Positions 46,855-55,236 of a stretch of 64,000 nt of DNA are shown piece by piece. This DNA is from Paenibacillus athensensis (GTDB taxonomy: Bacteria > Bacillota > Bacilli > Paenibacillales > NBRC-103111): NCBI RefSeq assembly GCF_004514475.2, contig NZ_MYFO02000021.1:1-64000 (forward strand), read 5' to 3'. Every line of letters starts with the position of its first letter. Positions within the stretch are counted from its first letter, which is position 1. The position numbers were made by a program, and so were the translations under genes. Below the pieces are notes generated by a model. That model was not told where the DNA came from. It saw only the letters and a list, made by a program, of their open reading frames with translations, and did no database searches.

Positions 46855-47754
46855 TTATTTGCAGCCAGCAGCCCGCAGCGCTTCGGTTACACGCGCAAAC
46901 TCTTCCATGCTCAGCGTTTCGCCGCGGCGCGACGGCTCAATGCCGCAGCCGTGCAGAAGCGGCTCCAGCGCCGCTTTGGTCTCCTTGGTATAGAAACGCG
47001 CCGACAGGTTGTTATACAAGGTTTTGCGCCGCTGCACAAACGAAGCCTGCACAACCTCAAAGAAAAACGCCTCGTCCGACACCTCGACCGGAGGCGTCTT
47101 GCGCACGCGCAGCCGAATCACGGCCGAATCGACGTTAGGCTGCGGCACAAACACCGTGCGCGGCACAATCGTCACCAGCTCAGGCTCGCAGTGAAACTGC
47201 ACGGCAATACTAAGGCTGCCGTAATCCTTCGTGCCGGGACGCGCCGCCATCCGGTCGGCCACTTCCTTTTGAATCATCACCACAATGTTCTCCAGCGGCA
47301 GCTTCTCTTCCAGCAATCTCATAATAATCGGCGTCGTGATGTAATAAGGCAGATTGGCGACGACGCTCACGCCTTCCACGCCGGCAAAATGCTCGCGAAA
47401 CAGCTCAGGCAGATTTTGCTTGAGCACATCGCCGTGAACCACCGACGCATGCGGATAGACAGCCAGCGTTTCATTCAGAATCGGCAGCAAACGCTGGTCG
47501 ATCTCAATCGCCAGCACGCGCCCAGCCTGCTTGGCCAGCTGCTGAGTCAACGCGCCGATGCCGGGACCGATTTCCAAGGCGCCCTTGTCCGGGCTCAGCC
47601 CGGCTGCCGACACGATTTTATGCAAGATATTCTGATCGATCAGAAAATTCTGGCCCAGACTTTTTTTCAGCACCAGTCCGTGCCGGTTCAGGATTTCTTT
47701 GGTCATCCGCGGCGTAGCGACGTCATCGGTGAAAGTATGATTGGAAGCGTTCAT
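46855..47754 (-). CDS. rsmA: 16S rRNA (adenine1518/1519-N6)-dimethyltransferase
   Basis: KsgA family methyltransferase that dimethylates two adjacent adenosines near the 3' end of 16S rRNA. The 299-residue protein shows [15 protein letters not shown], the SAM motif [15 protein letters not shown], and the catalytic [10 protein letters not shown]. The ATG overlaps the rnmV stop by 4 nt, as expected for the conserved rnmV-rsmA pair of rRNA maturation genes. Confidence 0.98.
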   Translation of the reverse strand: MNASNHTFTDDVATPRMTKEILNRHGLVLKKSLGQNFLIDQNILHKIVSAAGLSPDKGALEIGPGIGALTQQLAKQAGRVLAIEIDQRLLPILNETLAVYPHASVVHGDVLKQNLPELFREHFAGVEGVSVVANLPYYITTPIIMRLLEEKLPLENIVVMIQKEVADRMAARPGTKDYGSLSIAVQFHCEPELVTIVPRTVFVPQPNVDSAVIRLRVRKTPPVEVSDEAFFFEVVQASFVQRRKTLYNNLSARFYTKETKAALEPLLHGCGIEPSRRGETLSMEEFARVTEALRAAGCK

Positions 47755-48302
47755 GGTTCGAGCCCTCTTTTATCCAAATGTTCTACTGCGGCTTCAAATT
47801 CCTCGCGGGAAATCTGGAACATCGCACAGCGCTTGTAAAACTGTTTGCCGTTGCAGTAACCGATGCCCAGCAGATTGCCAACGGCCAGCCTGCGGGCAGC
47901 CGCAGCTGCGTGAACGATCAGCCCCGCTTCCATCAAATCCGCCCACGTCAGCTGCGAAACTTGTCCGGCATATTCCGAACGAACGTTGTCGAGCGCTTCG
48001 CGGATCGCCTCCGGCGACGCGTTCTCCACGCCGATATCGCCCTTGTACAGCGCCTGCTGCTGCGAAATGAACGCGTGCTTGCAGCCGGGGACCTTGGCAG
48101 CAACGATTTTGCGAATCCGCTCACCGGCGTGATCCGGGTCGGTCAAGATAATGACGCCCCGCCGCTCCTGCGCCAGCGCAATGCGCTTCAGCACCGCAGG
48201 TCCAATCGCCGAGCCGCCCGTTTCAATCGTATCGGCTTCAACGGCCCGCCGAATGGCCGCGGTATCCGCCTTGCCTTCCACGACAATCATCTCTTTCATC
48301 AT
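47751..48302 (-). CDS. rnmV: ribonuclease M5
   Basis: Toprim-type endonuclease that matures 5S rRNA. The 183-residue protein begins [20 protein letters not shown], with the Toprim Glu, and has the metal motif [16 protein letters not shown] chose the first of two adjacent ATGs at 48302 because a transcription terminator (48331-48359) lies inside the longer open frame. The ribosome binding site is modest (GAAGGG). Confidence 0.95.
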   Translation of the reverse strand: MMKEMIVVEGKADTAAIRRAVEADTIETGGSAIGPAVLKRIALAQERRGVIILTDPDHAGERIRKIVAAKVPGCKHAFISQQQALYKGDIGVENASPEAIREALDNVRSEYAGQVSQLTWADLMEAGLIVHAAAAARRLAVGNLLGIGYCNGKQFYKRCAMFQISREEFEAAVEHLDKRGLEP

Positions 48303-48330
48303 CGCAGCCCGTTTCCCTTCCGCATACGCA

Positions 48331-48359
48331 GAAAAAGAAGAGGGGTCTCCTCTTCTTTC
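48331..48359 (-). terminator. terminator after yabE
   Basis: Minus strand AAAGAAGAGG-AGAC-CCTCTTCTTTTTC, 58 nt past the yabE stop and just before rnmV. Confidence 0.9.
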
Positions 48360-48417
48360 GCCGCTTGATGTGCTGGCTATGTGATCAGATTGCCCATCTC
48401 CGGGCATTCATACACGA

Positions 48418-49557
48418 TCAATTCTCGGACGGCTTCTTCGGCCCGATGATATACACCGTATAGCCGCGCTTCATGCCAAACTTGTTCGCATAAGCGTCGC
48501 TGTCGTAATATACGTCGATCTTTTGCCCCTTGACGCCGCTGCCGATATCCTCGGCGCGCCGGAAGCCGACGCCTTCAATATACACCCACCAGCCGAGCGG
48601 AACAACCTTGGGATCTACGGCAATCGTTCTGCCTTCTGTGACCGTTGTCCCTGTATAGGTTTTGCCGTAGCCCGGACTGCCTTCGCTTTTACCCGTTGAT
48701 TCGACCCCCGCTGAGTACGCGGTTAATGTAACGTTCTTCAAAATTTGCTTATAGCCGAATTTCACGCCGTTTTTGGAAACCTCGTCGACGCTTGGCGAAG
48801 AAGCCGATAACACGACGACAGGGTTTTTGGTGCCGATGGCTACAATCTTGTTGACGCTCTCCGACTGCACCTGTTCGTCGACGACCGCTTCGGATACAAG
48901 CTTGCCGTCTTCGTAAACTTTTTCCATTTTCTTGACGCGTACGCCTTCCTTGCCCTCTTGAACAACCTGCTCCTTGCCCTTCAGCAAGCTTGCGTCGTTC
49001 TTCTGCTCGGTATCGAACGCAATTGTTTCGGTCACTTCTTCCGTTTCCTTCTTGACGCGGACGATCTTGATCTCGTCCCCGGCCCCAATGGCCGAACCAG
49101 CGACAGGAGTAACGCGGTCAAGCTCTCCAAGTGCAATATGTAAATCCTCCAATGCACTTTCTACCGTTCTTGCAGTTGTGTAAACAGTTGAGGTCTTTCC
49201 ATCAGCAGTCAATTGAATCGGCGACGCATGATCGATCACGATCTTTTCCCCGCCCTGAAGCTTGGTGTTCAAGGCTGCGGAGATGCGATCATGTTCTCCG
49301 ATTGTTATGGCTTGTTCATCCAGTAGGCGTTGCAGGACCCATTGCTTCGTATGCACAACGGTCTCTTGTCCATTCACAACCACGGATACGCTCTTGGTAG
49401 CCGTACCGTACATCAACACCAAAAACATGAAAGTCATAGCGATTGTAATAATTCCTAGACTTAGGATCAAACGCAAGTTTTCATGCTTCCATCGCAATGC
49501 GAAGGACATGCTGGATGATCGCTTTACATGGGTCTCTGTAAATGAGATACTGCCCAC
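48418..49557 (-). CDS. yabE: YabE-like cell-wall protein with DUF348, G5 and 3D domains
   Basis: The 379-residue protein has one N-terminal membrane anchor (about 31-50), two DUF348 domains (about 58-150) and a G5 domain (about 155-235, ETEEVTETIAFDTE). It ends in a C-terminal 3D domain with TAYSAG, GRTIAVDPKVVPLG and the Asp-rich ED-IGSGVKG-IDVYY. This fold is that of lytic transglycosylase/Rpf-like stationary-phase proteins, so remodelling of peptidoglycan is likely. The start is GTG with AAGGAGG 9 nt upstream. A c-di-AMP-type riboswitch precedes it. B. subtilis yabE is instead controlled by sigma-X/M and antisense RNA. Confidence 0.95.
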   Translation of the reverse strand: MGSISFTETHVKRSSSMSFALRWKHENLRLILSLGIITIAMTFMFLVLMYGTATKSVSVVVNGQETVVHTKQWVLQRLLDEQAITIGEHDRISAALNTKLQGGEKIVIDHASPIQLTADGKTSTVYTTARTVESALEDLHIALGELDRVTPVAGSAIGAGDEIKIVRVKKETEEVTETIAFDTEQKNDASLLKGKEQVVQEGKEGVRVKKMEKVYEDGKLVSEAVVDEQVQSESVNKIVAIGTKNPVVVLSASSPSVDEVSKNGVKFGYKQILKNVTLTAYSAGVESTGKSEGSPGYGKTYTGTTVTEGRTIAVDPKVVPLGWWVYIEGVGFRRAEDIGSGVKGQKIDVYYDSDAYANKFGMKRGYTVYIIGPKKPSEN

Positions 49558-49614
49558 TTCTTCGGTCCTCCTTCAAAGCCCCGCCGCTGTGTTACGCATG
49601 ACAAAATGTCGCGA

Positions 49615-49728
49615 CTAAGGTTTTTGTAATGATAACTTAACGAACCCTCCCGCTACGCGCGGAGCTTGCCCGGCGATGGCGCAGACGTACCGCACCGCTC
49701 CGGTAGTCCCACCTCCTTTGCTTATCAT
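49615..49728 (-). CDS. candidate short ORF in the yabE leader (37 aa)
   Basis: Between the riboswitch terminator and yabE, an ATG opens 37 codons (MISKGGGTTGAVRYV ... GGFVKLSLQKP) ending 57 nt before the yabE start. The stretch AAAGGAGG falls inside this frame rather than before it. The same DNA folds into two hairpins (GACTACCG/CGGTACGTC and CTCCGC/GCGGGAG), so it may be structured leader RNA rather than coding. Confidence 0.3.
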   Translation of the reverse strand: MISKGGGTTGAVRYVCAIAGQAPRVAGGFVKLSLQKP

Positions 49729-49766
49729 CCTATGAGCCACTGGCCGCAAATATCCAACAAAATACG

Positions 49767-49801
49767 AAAAAGCCAGCGGAAAGAGGACTCTTCCCGTGGC
49801 T
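49767..49801 (-). terminator. riboswitch expression-platform terminator
   Basis: Minus strand AGCC-AC-GGGAAGAG-TC-CTCTTTCC-GC-TGGCT followed by TTTT, about 60 nt downstream of the aptamer and 210 nt before yabE. It is well placed as the off-state terminator. Confidence 0.85.
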
Positions 49802-49860
49802 CTGATTTGGCATGTGAAATCCACATCTACACAAATAGGCACGACAATCGTTACCCCTCT

Positions 49861-50045
49861 CGGTACGCTTACGAGGTTAGCTGACGGATTCGGACGTGAG
49901 AGTTCGCCCTACCTGAAGCATGCTTGCGCCTGCTCAGGATTCACCCCTGATAAAATCGTTCTGCTAGCTTCACGCGTCAATGCGATAAAGCCTCACAGCG
50001 GTTCCCCCGTTCCCAAAATGGAACTCAGCGAATGGAAATGGCATT
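49861..50045 (-). ncRNA. c-di-AMP riboswitch (ydaO/yuaA class)
   Basis: On the minus strand the segment carries the conserved blocks of this class in order: GGAACGGGGGAACC at the 5' side, GGGGTGAATCC in the middle, and CCGTCAGCTAACCTCGTAAGC at the 3' end (the last given here as CGTCAGCTAACCTCGTAAGC). In Firmicutes it senses cyclic di-AMP and promotes termination when bound. It controls cell-wall and osmolyte genes, including 3D/Rpf-type genes such as the one downstream. The 5' boundary is approximate. Confidence 0.92.
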
Positions 50046-50070
50046 CGGTTATTAAGTTATTATGAAAAGT

Positions 50071-50099
50071 ATAATACGCTGTTAATCTGCAACTGTAAA
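50071..50099 (-). promoter_or_regulatory. promoter of the riboswitch-yabE transcript
   Basis: Minus strand TTTACA, 17-nt spacer, TATTAT, about 25 nt before the aptamer. The yabE leader is then about 500 nt long. Confidence 0.75.
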
Positions 50100-50319
50100 G
50101 AGATCGCTAACAGCTAAAAAGCACGGAAATTCGATTTATTGGACATTTTCACCAACAAACCATGATAATTGGTACGTTTTTCTTATTATATCACACGTAT
50201 TCTCGAATTTTCGATGTACACACACCTAAATTATGCTTTGAAAGCGAATTCGTTTATAATAAATTGGATTGAAAATTCCATGAAAATGGCAAAGTTTTGC
50301 TGAACAGGGAGTGAGCTAG

Positions 50320-51063
50320 ATGAATCCCATCTTACAAGTTGACAGCCTTTCGGGCGGCTATTTGCCCGGCAAACCCGTGCTCCGCGACCTGCATTTTACC
50401 GTTGGTCAAGGCGAGATGCTGGGCCTGATCGGCTTGAATGGAGCCGGCAAAAGCACGACGATCAAACATATTCTCGGTCTGCTGACGCCGCAAAAAGGCT
50501 CGATCCGCATCCGGGGACGCGCGCTGGACGAAGAGCCGCTCGCCTACCGGGCAGCCTACGCTTACGTACCGGAAAGCCCCGAGCTTTACGACGAGCTGAC
50601 GATTGGTGAGCATCTGGAGCTGACCGCACTGGCTTACGGACTGCCTAAGGACGTCTATCAAACGCGCACCGGCACGCTGCTGCGGCAGTTTCAGATGGAG
50701 GACAAGCTTGGCAGCTTCGCCGCCCATCTGTCCAAGGGCATGAAGCAGAAGGTCATGATCATGAACGCCTTTCTGGTAGAGCCGGCGCTTTATATTATCG
50801 ACGAGCCGTTCCTGGGCCTCGACCCGCTGGCGATTCGCTCGCTGCTGGAGCTGATGGTGCAGATGAAGCGACGGGGAGCCAGCTTTCTGATCTGCTCGCA
50901 TGTTTTGTCGACGATTGAAAGATATTGCGACCGCTATCTCGTGCTGCATAAAGGCGTGACCGCCGCTTCCGGCACCTTGGACGAGCTGAGGCGTCAGGCG
51001 AATGCGCCGGAGGCGACGCTTGACGATTTATTCTACCGTCTGGTGGCAGGTGATCGGCCATGA
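50320..51063 (+). CDS. ecsA: ABC transporter ATP-binding protein, EcsA-like
   Basis: The 247-residue ATPase has Walker A LIGLNGAGKSTTIKH, a Q-loop region YVPESPELYDELTI, the signature LSKGMKQKV, Walker B LYIIDEPFLGLDP and the switch His in LICSHVLS. Sequence style and partner gene point to EcsA, whose transporter affects secretion, proteolysis of anti-sigma factors and competence in B. subtilis. AGGGAGTGAG precedes the ATG. A TATAAT at 50255-50260 may be its -10. ecsAB is not in this place in B. subtilis. Confidence 0.9.
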   Translation: MNPILQVDSLSGGYLPGKPVLRDLHFTVGQGEMLGLIGLNGAGKSTTIKHILGLLTPQKGSIRIRGRALDEEPLAYRAAYAYVPESPELYDELTIGEHLELTALAYGLPKDVYQTRTGTLLRQFQMEDKLGSFAAHLSKGMKQKVMIMNAFLVEPALYIIDEPFLGLDPLAIRSLLELMVQMKRRGASFLICSHVLSTIERYCDRYLVLHKGVTAASGTLDELRRQANAPEATLDDLFYRLVAGDRP

Positions 51064-52337
51064 ACCCGTCCGGCGACCGCACCTCCGAGCCCGCTTCGCA
51101 CCTGGAACCGCCCCCGGCGCCGCAGCCCGGCTTCGACGGCCGAAAGCTTTGGCGGACACGATTCGCCGCCTATCAGCAAGAGACGTTCCGTTACCTGCAA
51201 TATGCGGCACGAAGCAACTTTTTTCTGCTGCTGGCGTTTCTCGCAATCGTTTCTTCCTATTATTATGCTAAAAGTTTACAGCGGCTTCCGACAAATTATC
51301 CCTACTGGTGGATCGCCGTCGCCCTGCTGACCCCCGTGCTGGCGCACAGTCCGATCCGCACGCTGCTGCGTCCCGCCGACCGCGTGTTCCTGCTGCCGGC
51401 CTCGCAGCAGCTCGGCCCCTATTTCCGCAGTGCGCTGCTCTACAGCGGAGCGCTGCAAGCGCTGCTCACGACGCTCGCGCTTGGCGCGCTGTGGCCGCTG
51501 TATCGCCACTGCGCCGGCCCGGCAGCCCAGCCCTTCGGGCTGCTGCTGGCTCTGCTGCTGCTGCTCAAAGCAGCGAATCTGCTCGGCGCGTGGCACGAAA
51601 CGCGCCTGAGCTACCAGCGGGCCCGCGCCGTGTCGGCGCTGTACCGCTGGCTCGCGGCCGTGGCGACGCTGCTGCTGCTGCTGCTCAGCAGCCCGCTTGC
51701 CGCCAGCGCGGCCGCGCTGCTCTTCACGCTCGGCTGGCTGGCCGCCGTGCGCCGGGCTGCCGCGCTGCAAATGGGCTGGGACCATTTGCTCGCGCGGGAA
51801 CACCACCAGCAGGCTCGCCTGTACGCCTTCTTCAGCTGGTTCGTCGATGTGCCGCAGCTTCCCGCGCGCATCGTCCGTCGCCGCTGGATCAGCGGGCTGA
51901 CCCGCCTGCTGCCGTTCCGTCAGGACGCCTTCTACGCGTACCTGTACGGCAAAACGCTGCTGCGCACCGAGCTGCTCGGCATCGGCTTGCGCCTGACGCT
52001 GCTTGGCGCGCTGGCCGTGGCCGCTTTCGGCAGCGAAGCGGCGCGCTTGGCGGCGTTCCTGATCACGCCGCTGATCACCGCCGTGCAGCTAAGCGCCTTG
52101 AATCAGGCGCACCGCTACACGTTCTGGCTGCAGACGTATCCGCTCGACCGCAGCGCCAAGCCCGGCGCCGTCGCCCGGATTGTCTGGCTCGCGCTGCTCG
52201 CGCAAACCGCGGCGCTGACCGTGCCGCTTCTGCTGACGAGCGGTGCGCACGCCCTGTGGGCGCCGCTCGTCAGCCTTGTGGGCAGCGCCCTGCTGTGCGG
52301 CGTCGTCTTCCGCCGCAAATTTCGCGCGGACGGCTAG
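51060..52337 (+). CDS. ecsB: ABC transporter permease, EcsB-like
   Basis: The 425-residue membrane protein overlaps ecsA by 4 nt (ATGA). After a Pro-rich N-terminal tail it has the EcsB features LWRTRFAAYQQETFRYLQY, FVDVPQLPARIVRRRW, and FYAYLYGKTLLRTELLG, with about nine hydrophobic segments. The Leu/Ala codons are almost all GC-ending, giving very high local GC and a long open shadow frame. It ends 17 nt before an 11-bp tandem array. Confidence 0.88.
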   Translation: MNPSGDRTSEPASHLEPPPAPQPGFDGRKLWRTRFAAYQQETFRYLQYAARSNFFLLLAFLAIVSSYYYAKSLQRLPTNYPYWWIAVALLTPVLAHSPIRTLLRPADRVFLLPASQQLGPYFRSALLYSGALQALLTTLALGALWPLYRHCAGPAAQPFGLLLALLLLLKAANLLGAWHETRLSYQRARAVSALYRWLAAVATLLLLLLSSPLAASAAALLFTLGWLAAVRRAAALQMGWDHLLAREHHQQARLYAFFSWFVDVPQLPARIVRRRWISGLTRLLPFRQDAFYAYLYGKTLLRTELLGIGLRLTLLGALAVAAFGSEAARLAAFLITPLITAVQLSALNQAHRYTFWLQTYPLDRSAKPGAVARIVWLALLAQTAALTVPLLLTSGAHALWAPLVSLVGSALLCGVVFRRKFRADG

Positions 52338-52354
52338 GCGAGCGCCGGCCCGGC

Positions 52355-52625
52355 CTGCACTCGTCCTGCACTCGTCCCGCACTCGTCCTGCGCCTGTACT
52401 GCACTCGTCCTGCGCCTGGCCTGCGCTCGTCCTGCACTCGCCTGCGCCCGGCCTGCACTCGCCTGCGCCCGGCCTGCACTCGCCCTGCACTCGGCCCGCA
52501 CTAGTCCTGCGCCTGTACTGCGCTCGTCCTGCGCCTGCCTGCACTCGTCCCGCACTCGGCCTGCACTCGCCCTGCGCCCGGCCTGCACTCGGCCCGCACT
52601 CGCCTGCACTCGTCCTGCGCTCGTC
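52355..52625. repeat. 11-bp noncoding tandem array (25 copies)
   Basis: Plus strand units such as CTGCACTCGTC and CTGCGCCCGGC repeat 25 times with only four units of 10 bp and no other phase change. The period is not a multiple of three, and no ribosome binding site is linked to it. It fills the gap between the convergent ecsB and tatD genes; the remainder up to 52702 is GC-rich without a gene. Confidence 0.93.
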
Positions 52626-52702
52626 CTGCCGCCCCTGCCGGACTGCCGACCGTCCTCACGCGCCTCCCGGACTGACCCTGCGGGTGCTTGCGCCCCCAAC
52701 AC

Positions 52703-52749
52703 AAAGCCCTGCAAGCTGCACCTGATCCAAGCGCGGCCCGCAGGGCTTT
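52703..52749. terminator. bidirectional terminator between ecsB and tatD
   Basis: Arms AAAGCCCTGC / GCAGGGCTTT enclose an inner GC arm. CCTCTCTTTTT follows on the plus strand. On the minus strand it lies 9 nt past the tatD stop with a poorer T run. Confidence 0.75.
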
Positions 52750-52758
52750 CCTCTCTTT

Positions 52759-53526
52759 TTAAGCCAACCCGTACACCCGGTTAGCATTGCGCGTCGTAAT
52801 CGCTGCAATCTCCTCCAGCGGCAGCCCGTGAATGTCCGCCGCCGTCTCCGCCACCAACCGCACAAAGCCCGTTTCATTGCGCTTTCCGCGATACGGATGC
52901 GGCGTCAGGAACGGCGCGTCGGTTTCCAGCAGCAACCGATCAAGCGGCACTTGAGCCAGAACCTCCTTAGGCTGCTTAGCGTTTTTGAACGTCACCGGCC
53001 CGCCGAAGGAAATATAGAAGTTCATATCCAGACACTGCTTGGCCGTCTCCCAGCTGCCGGAAAAGCAGTGCATGATGCCGCCAACCTCTGCGGCTTGTTC
53101 CTCGCGAAGAATTTGCACAACGTCGTGGTGCGCATCGCGGTTATGAATCACAATCGGCTTGCCCACCTTGCGGGCCAAAGCGATCTGCTCGCGGAACACG
53201 CGCTGCTGCACATCCTTGGGCGACGTGTCCCAGTAATAGTCGAGCCCCATCTCGCCCAGCGCCACGACCTTTTCGTGCCGGGACAGCTCCTCGATCCAGC
53301 GCAGATCGTCCGCCGTCATGTCCTTGGCATCCTGCGGATGCCAGCCGACAACGGCGTAGATGAACTCGTAACGCTCCGCGAGCGCCAGCGTCGTGGGAAT
53401 CGTCTCGCGGTTGAAGCCGATATTGACGATCCGGGTCACGCCCGCCTCCAGCGCCCGGCGGATGACCTCCTCCCGGTCCTCGTCGAATTGGGGGTTGTCC
53501 AAATGCGTGTGCGTATCGGTAAGCAT
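52759..53526 (-). CDS. tatD: TatD family metal-dependent deoxyribonuclease
   Basis: TIM-barrel metallohydrolase with 3'-5' exonuclease activity in characterised members. The 255-residue protein begins MLTDTHTHLDNPQFDEDRE (metal His pair) and shows GEMGLDYYWD, PIVIHNRDAH, GGIMHCFSGS and LLLETDAPFLTP. ATG at 53526 with GAGGAG upstream; the longer open frame overlaps the HD gene and is not conserved. B. subtilis yabD. Confidence 0.96.
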   Translation of the reverse strand: MLTDTHTHLDNPQFDEDREEVIRRALEAGVTRIVNIGFNRETIPTTLALAERYEFIYAVVGWHPQDAKDMTADDLRWIEELSRHEKVVALGEMGLDYYWDTSPKDVQQRVFREQIALARKVGKPIVIHNRDAHHDVVQILREEQAAEVGGIMHCFSGSWETAKQCLDMNFYISFGGPVTFKNAKQPKEVLAQVPLDRLLLETDAPFLTPHPYRGKRNETGFVRLVAETAADIHGLPLEEIAAITTRNANRVYGLA

Positions 53527-53596
53527 GCGATCTCTCCTCTTTTTTCCACAATCAAGTAGATATCCGGTTTTCTCAAGCCCCTCTGCCAGCCAACGT

Positions 53597-54874
53597 TTAA
53601 TCCCGCATCCCCAGCAGCTCCAGCAAATCTTCGTAACGGCTGCGCTGCAAGCGGTCGACCAGCTCGCCGGGATAATAAATGTGGTGCTTACCGTTGTGAA
53701 TCCCGCTGATCGAACGGACAATGTCCGATTTCAACGAAATTTCCGTCAGGCCATCCTTGGGATCCAGCAGCATAATCGGCACCTTCTCGTCGTTTTCCCC
53801 GGGTCGATACACATCGTAGGACAAATCTGAAGGAAAATCGAGCTCCATATAAAAAGCCGGATCAAAGCCGGACTCCTCCAGCGCTTGCGCCAGGCGGTCG
53901 AGCGTTGCGGGCGAAGCCATCTCCAGCGTACTGTACTTGAACAAACGACGATGCAGGAAGCGCTGGCATAAATCCGCCAGCACCACGTCGCGCTCCGCGC
54001 ACCAGAACGTCAGCAGCGCCTGCATGACGGAGTCGTCCAGCAGCAGATAATCATCCAGCGACAAGCGGTTTTGCAGCAGATGCAGCATCGGATCGACCAT
54101 AAACGCAAACGAATAGCCGTCTTCATACAACCATTTGGCCCGCTGAAAAATTTTGTGCAGCACAATTTCCGCACTGCGGGTGACCGGATGGAAATACACC
54201 TGCCAATGCATCTGATAACGTGCGGTCAAATAGTCCTCAATCGCGTGCATGCCGCTCTCCTTGACGACAATATGGCCCTTGTACGGCCGAATGACCCGCA
54301 AAACCCGCTCCAAATCAAACATCCCGTAGTTGACCCCGGTAAAATAAGCGTCGCGCAGCAAATAATCCATCCGGTCAGCGTCAAGCTGGCTCGATACGAG
54401 ACTGACGACCAGCTCGTCGCTGTACGATTTGCAGATGACGCCAGCAACCTGCTTAGGGAAATCCGGCGACACCCGGCTGAGCACCTCGTTCACTTCCGTA
54501 TCGCCAAGCACAATGCGGCACGTCCAGTCCTCGTGGCGATTGCCGAACGCTTTTTCAATCGAATGCGAAAAGGGTCCGTGGCCCAGATCGTGCAGCAGTG
54601 CCGCGCACAAGCACAAGAGACGCTCCTCCTCCGGCCAATCCTCGTAGCGATTGCGCTCAAACTGCGAAATAATTTTCCGCGTCACCTCATACACGCCAAG
54701 CGAATGCGAGAACCGGCTATGCTCAGCGCCGTGGAAGGTCAAATACGACGTGCCGAGCTGTCGGATGCGCCGCAGCCGCTGAAATTCGCGTGTATTGATC
54801 AAATCCCATACCGTCTTGTCCTGCACATAAATGTATTTGTGTACCGGATCTTTAAAAACTTTCTCCTCTTTCAT
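53597..54874 (-). CDS. HD-domain phosphohydrolase, YwfO-like (possible dNTP triphosphohydrolase)
   Basis: The 425-residue protein has KDPVHKYIYVQDKTVWDLI, FQRLRRIRQLGTSYLTFHGA, EHSRFSHSLGVYEV, the HD pair ALLHDLGHGPFSHS (His95-Asp96), and QLDADRMDYLLRDAYFTG. These are the marks of the SAMHD1-like/YwfO group, some of which hydrolyse dNTPs. The start may be GTG (54877) or the next ATG (54874); GGGGAG spacing favours the ATG. Four Spo0A boxes lie within 80 nt upstream, so expression probably follows Spo0A. Substrate inferred from family only. Confidence 0.88.
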   Translation of the reverse strand: MKEEKVFKDPVHKYIYVQDKTVWDLINTREFQRLRRIRQLGTSYLTFHGAEHSRFSHSLGVYEVTRKIISQFERNRYEDWPEEERLLCLCAALLHDLGHGPFSHSIEKAFGNRHEDWTCRIVLGDTEVNEVLSRVSPDFPKQVAGVICKSYSDELVVSLVSSQLDADRMDYLLRDAYFTGVNYGMFDLERVLRVIRPYKGHIVVKESGMHAIEDYLTARYQMHWQVYFHPVTRSAEIVLHKIFQRAKWLYEDGYSFAFMVDPMLHLLQNRLSLDDYLLLDDSVMQALLTFWCAERDVVLADLCQRFLHRRLFKYSTLEMASPATLDRLAQALEESGFDPAFYMELDFPSDLSYDVYRPGENDEKVPIMLLDPKDGLTEISLKSDIVRSISGIHNGKHHIYYPGELVDRLQRSRYEDLLELLGMRD

Positions 54875-54900
54875 CACGTTCTCCCCTTTTTTTGTGACAA

Positions 54901-54953
54901 TTCGACACGATTTCGACGGAATTTGTCGAAAATAATTCAGTTATTTTGTCGAA
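54901..54953. promoter_or_regulatory. cluster of four Spo0A boxes
   Basis: Plus strand TTCGACA (54901-54907), TTCGACG (54912-54918), TGTCGAA (54924-54930) and TGTCGAA (54947-54953); three are exact 0A boxes and one has a single change. Two sit in a duplicated TTTGTCGAAAATAAT 23 bp apart. They lie directly upstream of the HD gene, about 200 nt from the abrB promoter. Confidence 0.8.
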
Positions 54954-55144
54954 AATAATCAAAATAACTTCCATTTCGCTTATCTTTTCAATGAATTTTC
55001 CTGATGGAATCTAGCAGCGATTCTGATGCTCTTTTCGTATGATCGGGCTTACCTTTCCTTGCTGTAGCTGGTTTTACCCGAATGTAAGCGCTACAATCTA
55101 GCAAAAATATTTGCGTTTTGGCCAATATTACCAGTATTTTTGGG

Positions 55145-55195
55145 TTGACTATTTTGGGAATGGTTGGTATCATAAGTTATGAAAAGAATGTCGAA
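55145..55195 (+). promoter_or_regulatory. abrB promoter with downstream Spo0A box
   Basis: TTGACT, 17-nt spacer, TATCAT; an exact 0A box TGTCGAA at 55189-55195 falls just downstream of the expected start site. This is the same layout as B. subtilis abrB, which Spo0A-P represses. The interval 54954-55144 is AT-rich with no gene. Confidence 0.85.
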
Positions 55196-55236
55196 AGATG
55201 ACGATAAACATTCGCATCCGAAAGGGGAACGCATAT

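Noticed and set aside
52355-52625. CRISPR array
   Set aside because: Units are 11 bp with no spacers, and no cas genes are in the window.
52270-52714. Minus-strand open frames across the 11-bp array (ECRPGAG-type repeats)
   Set aside because: An 11-bp period cycles through all frames, so open frames are expected; no ribosome binding site and no conserved part.
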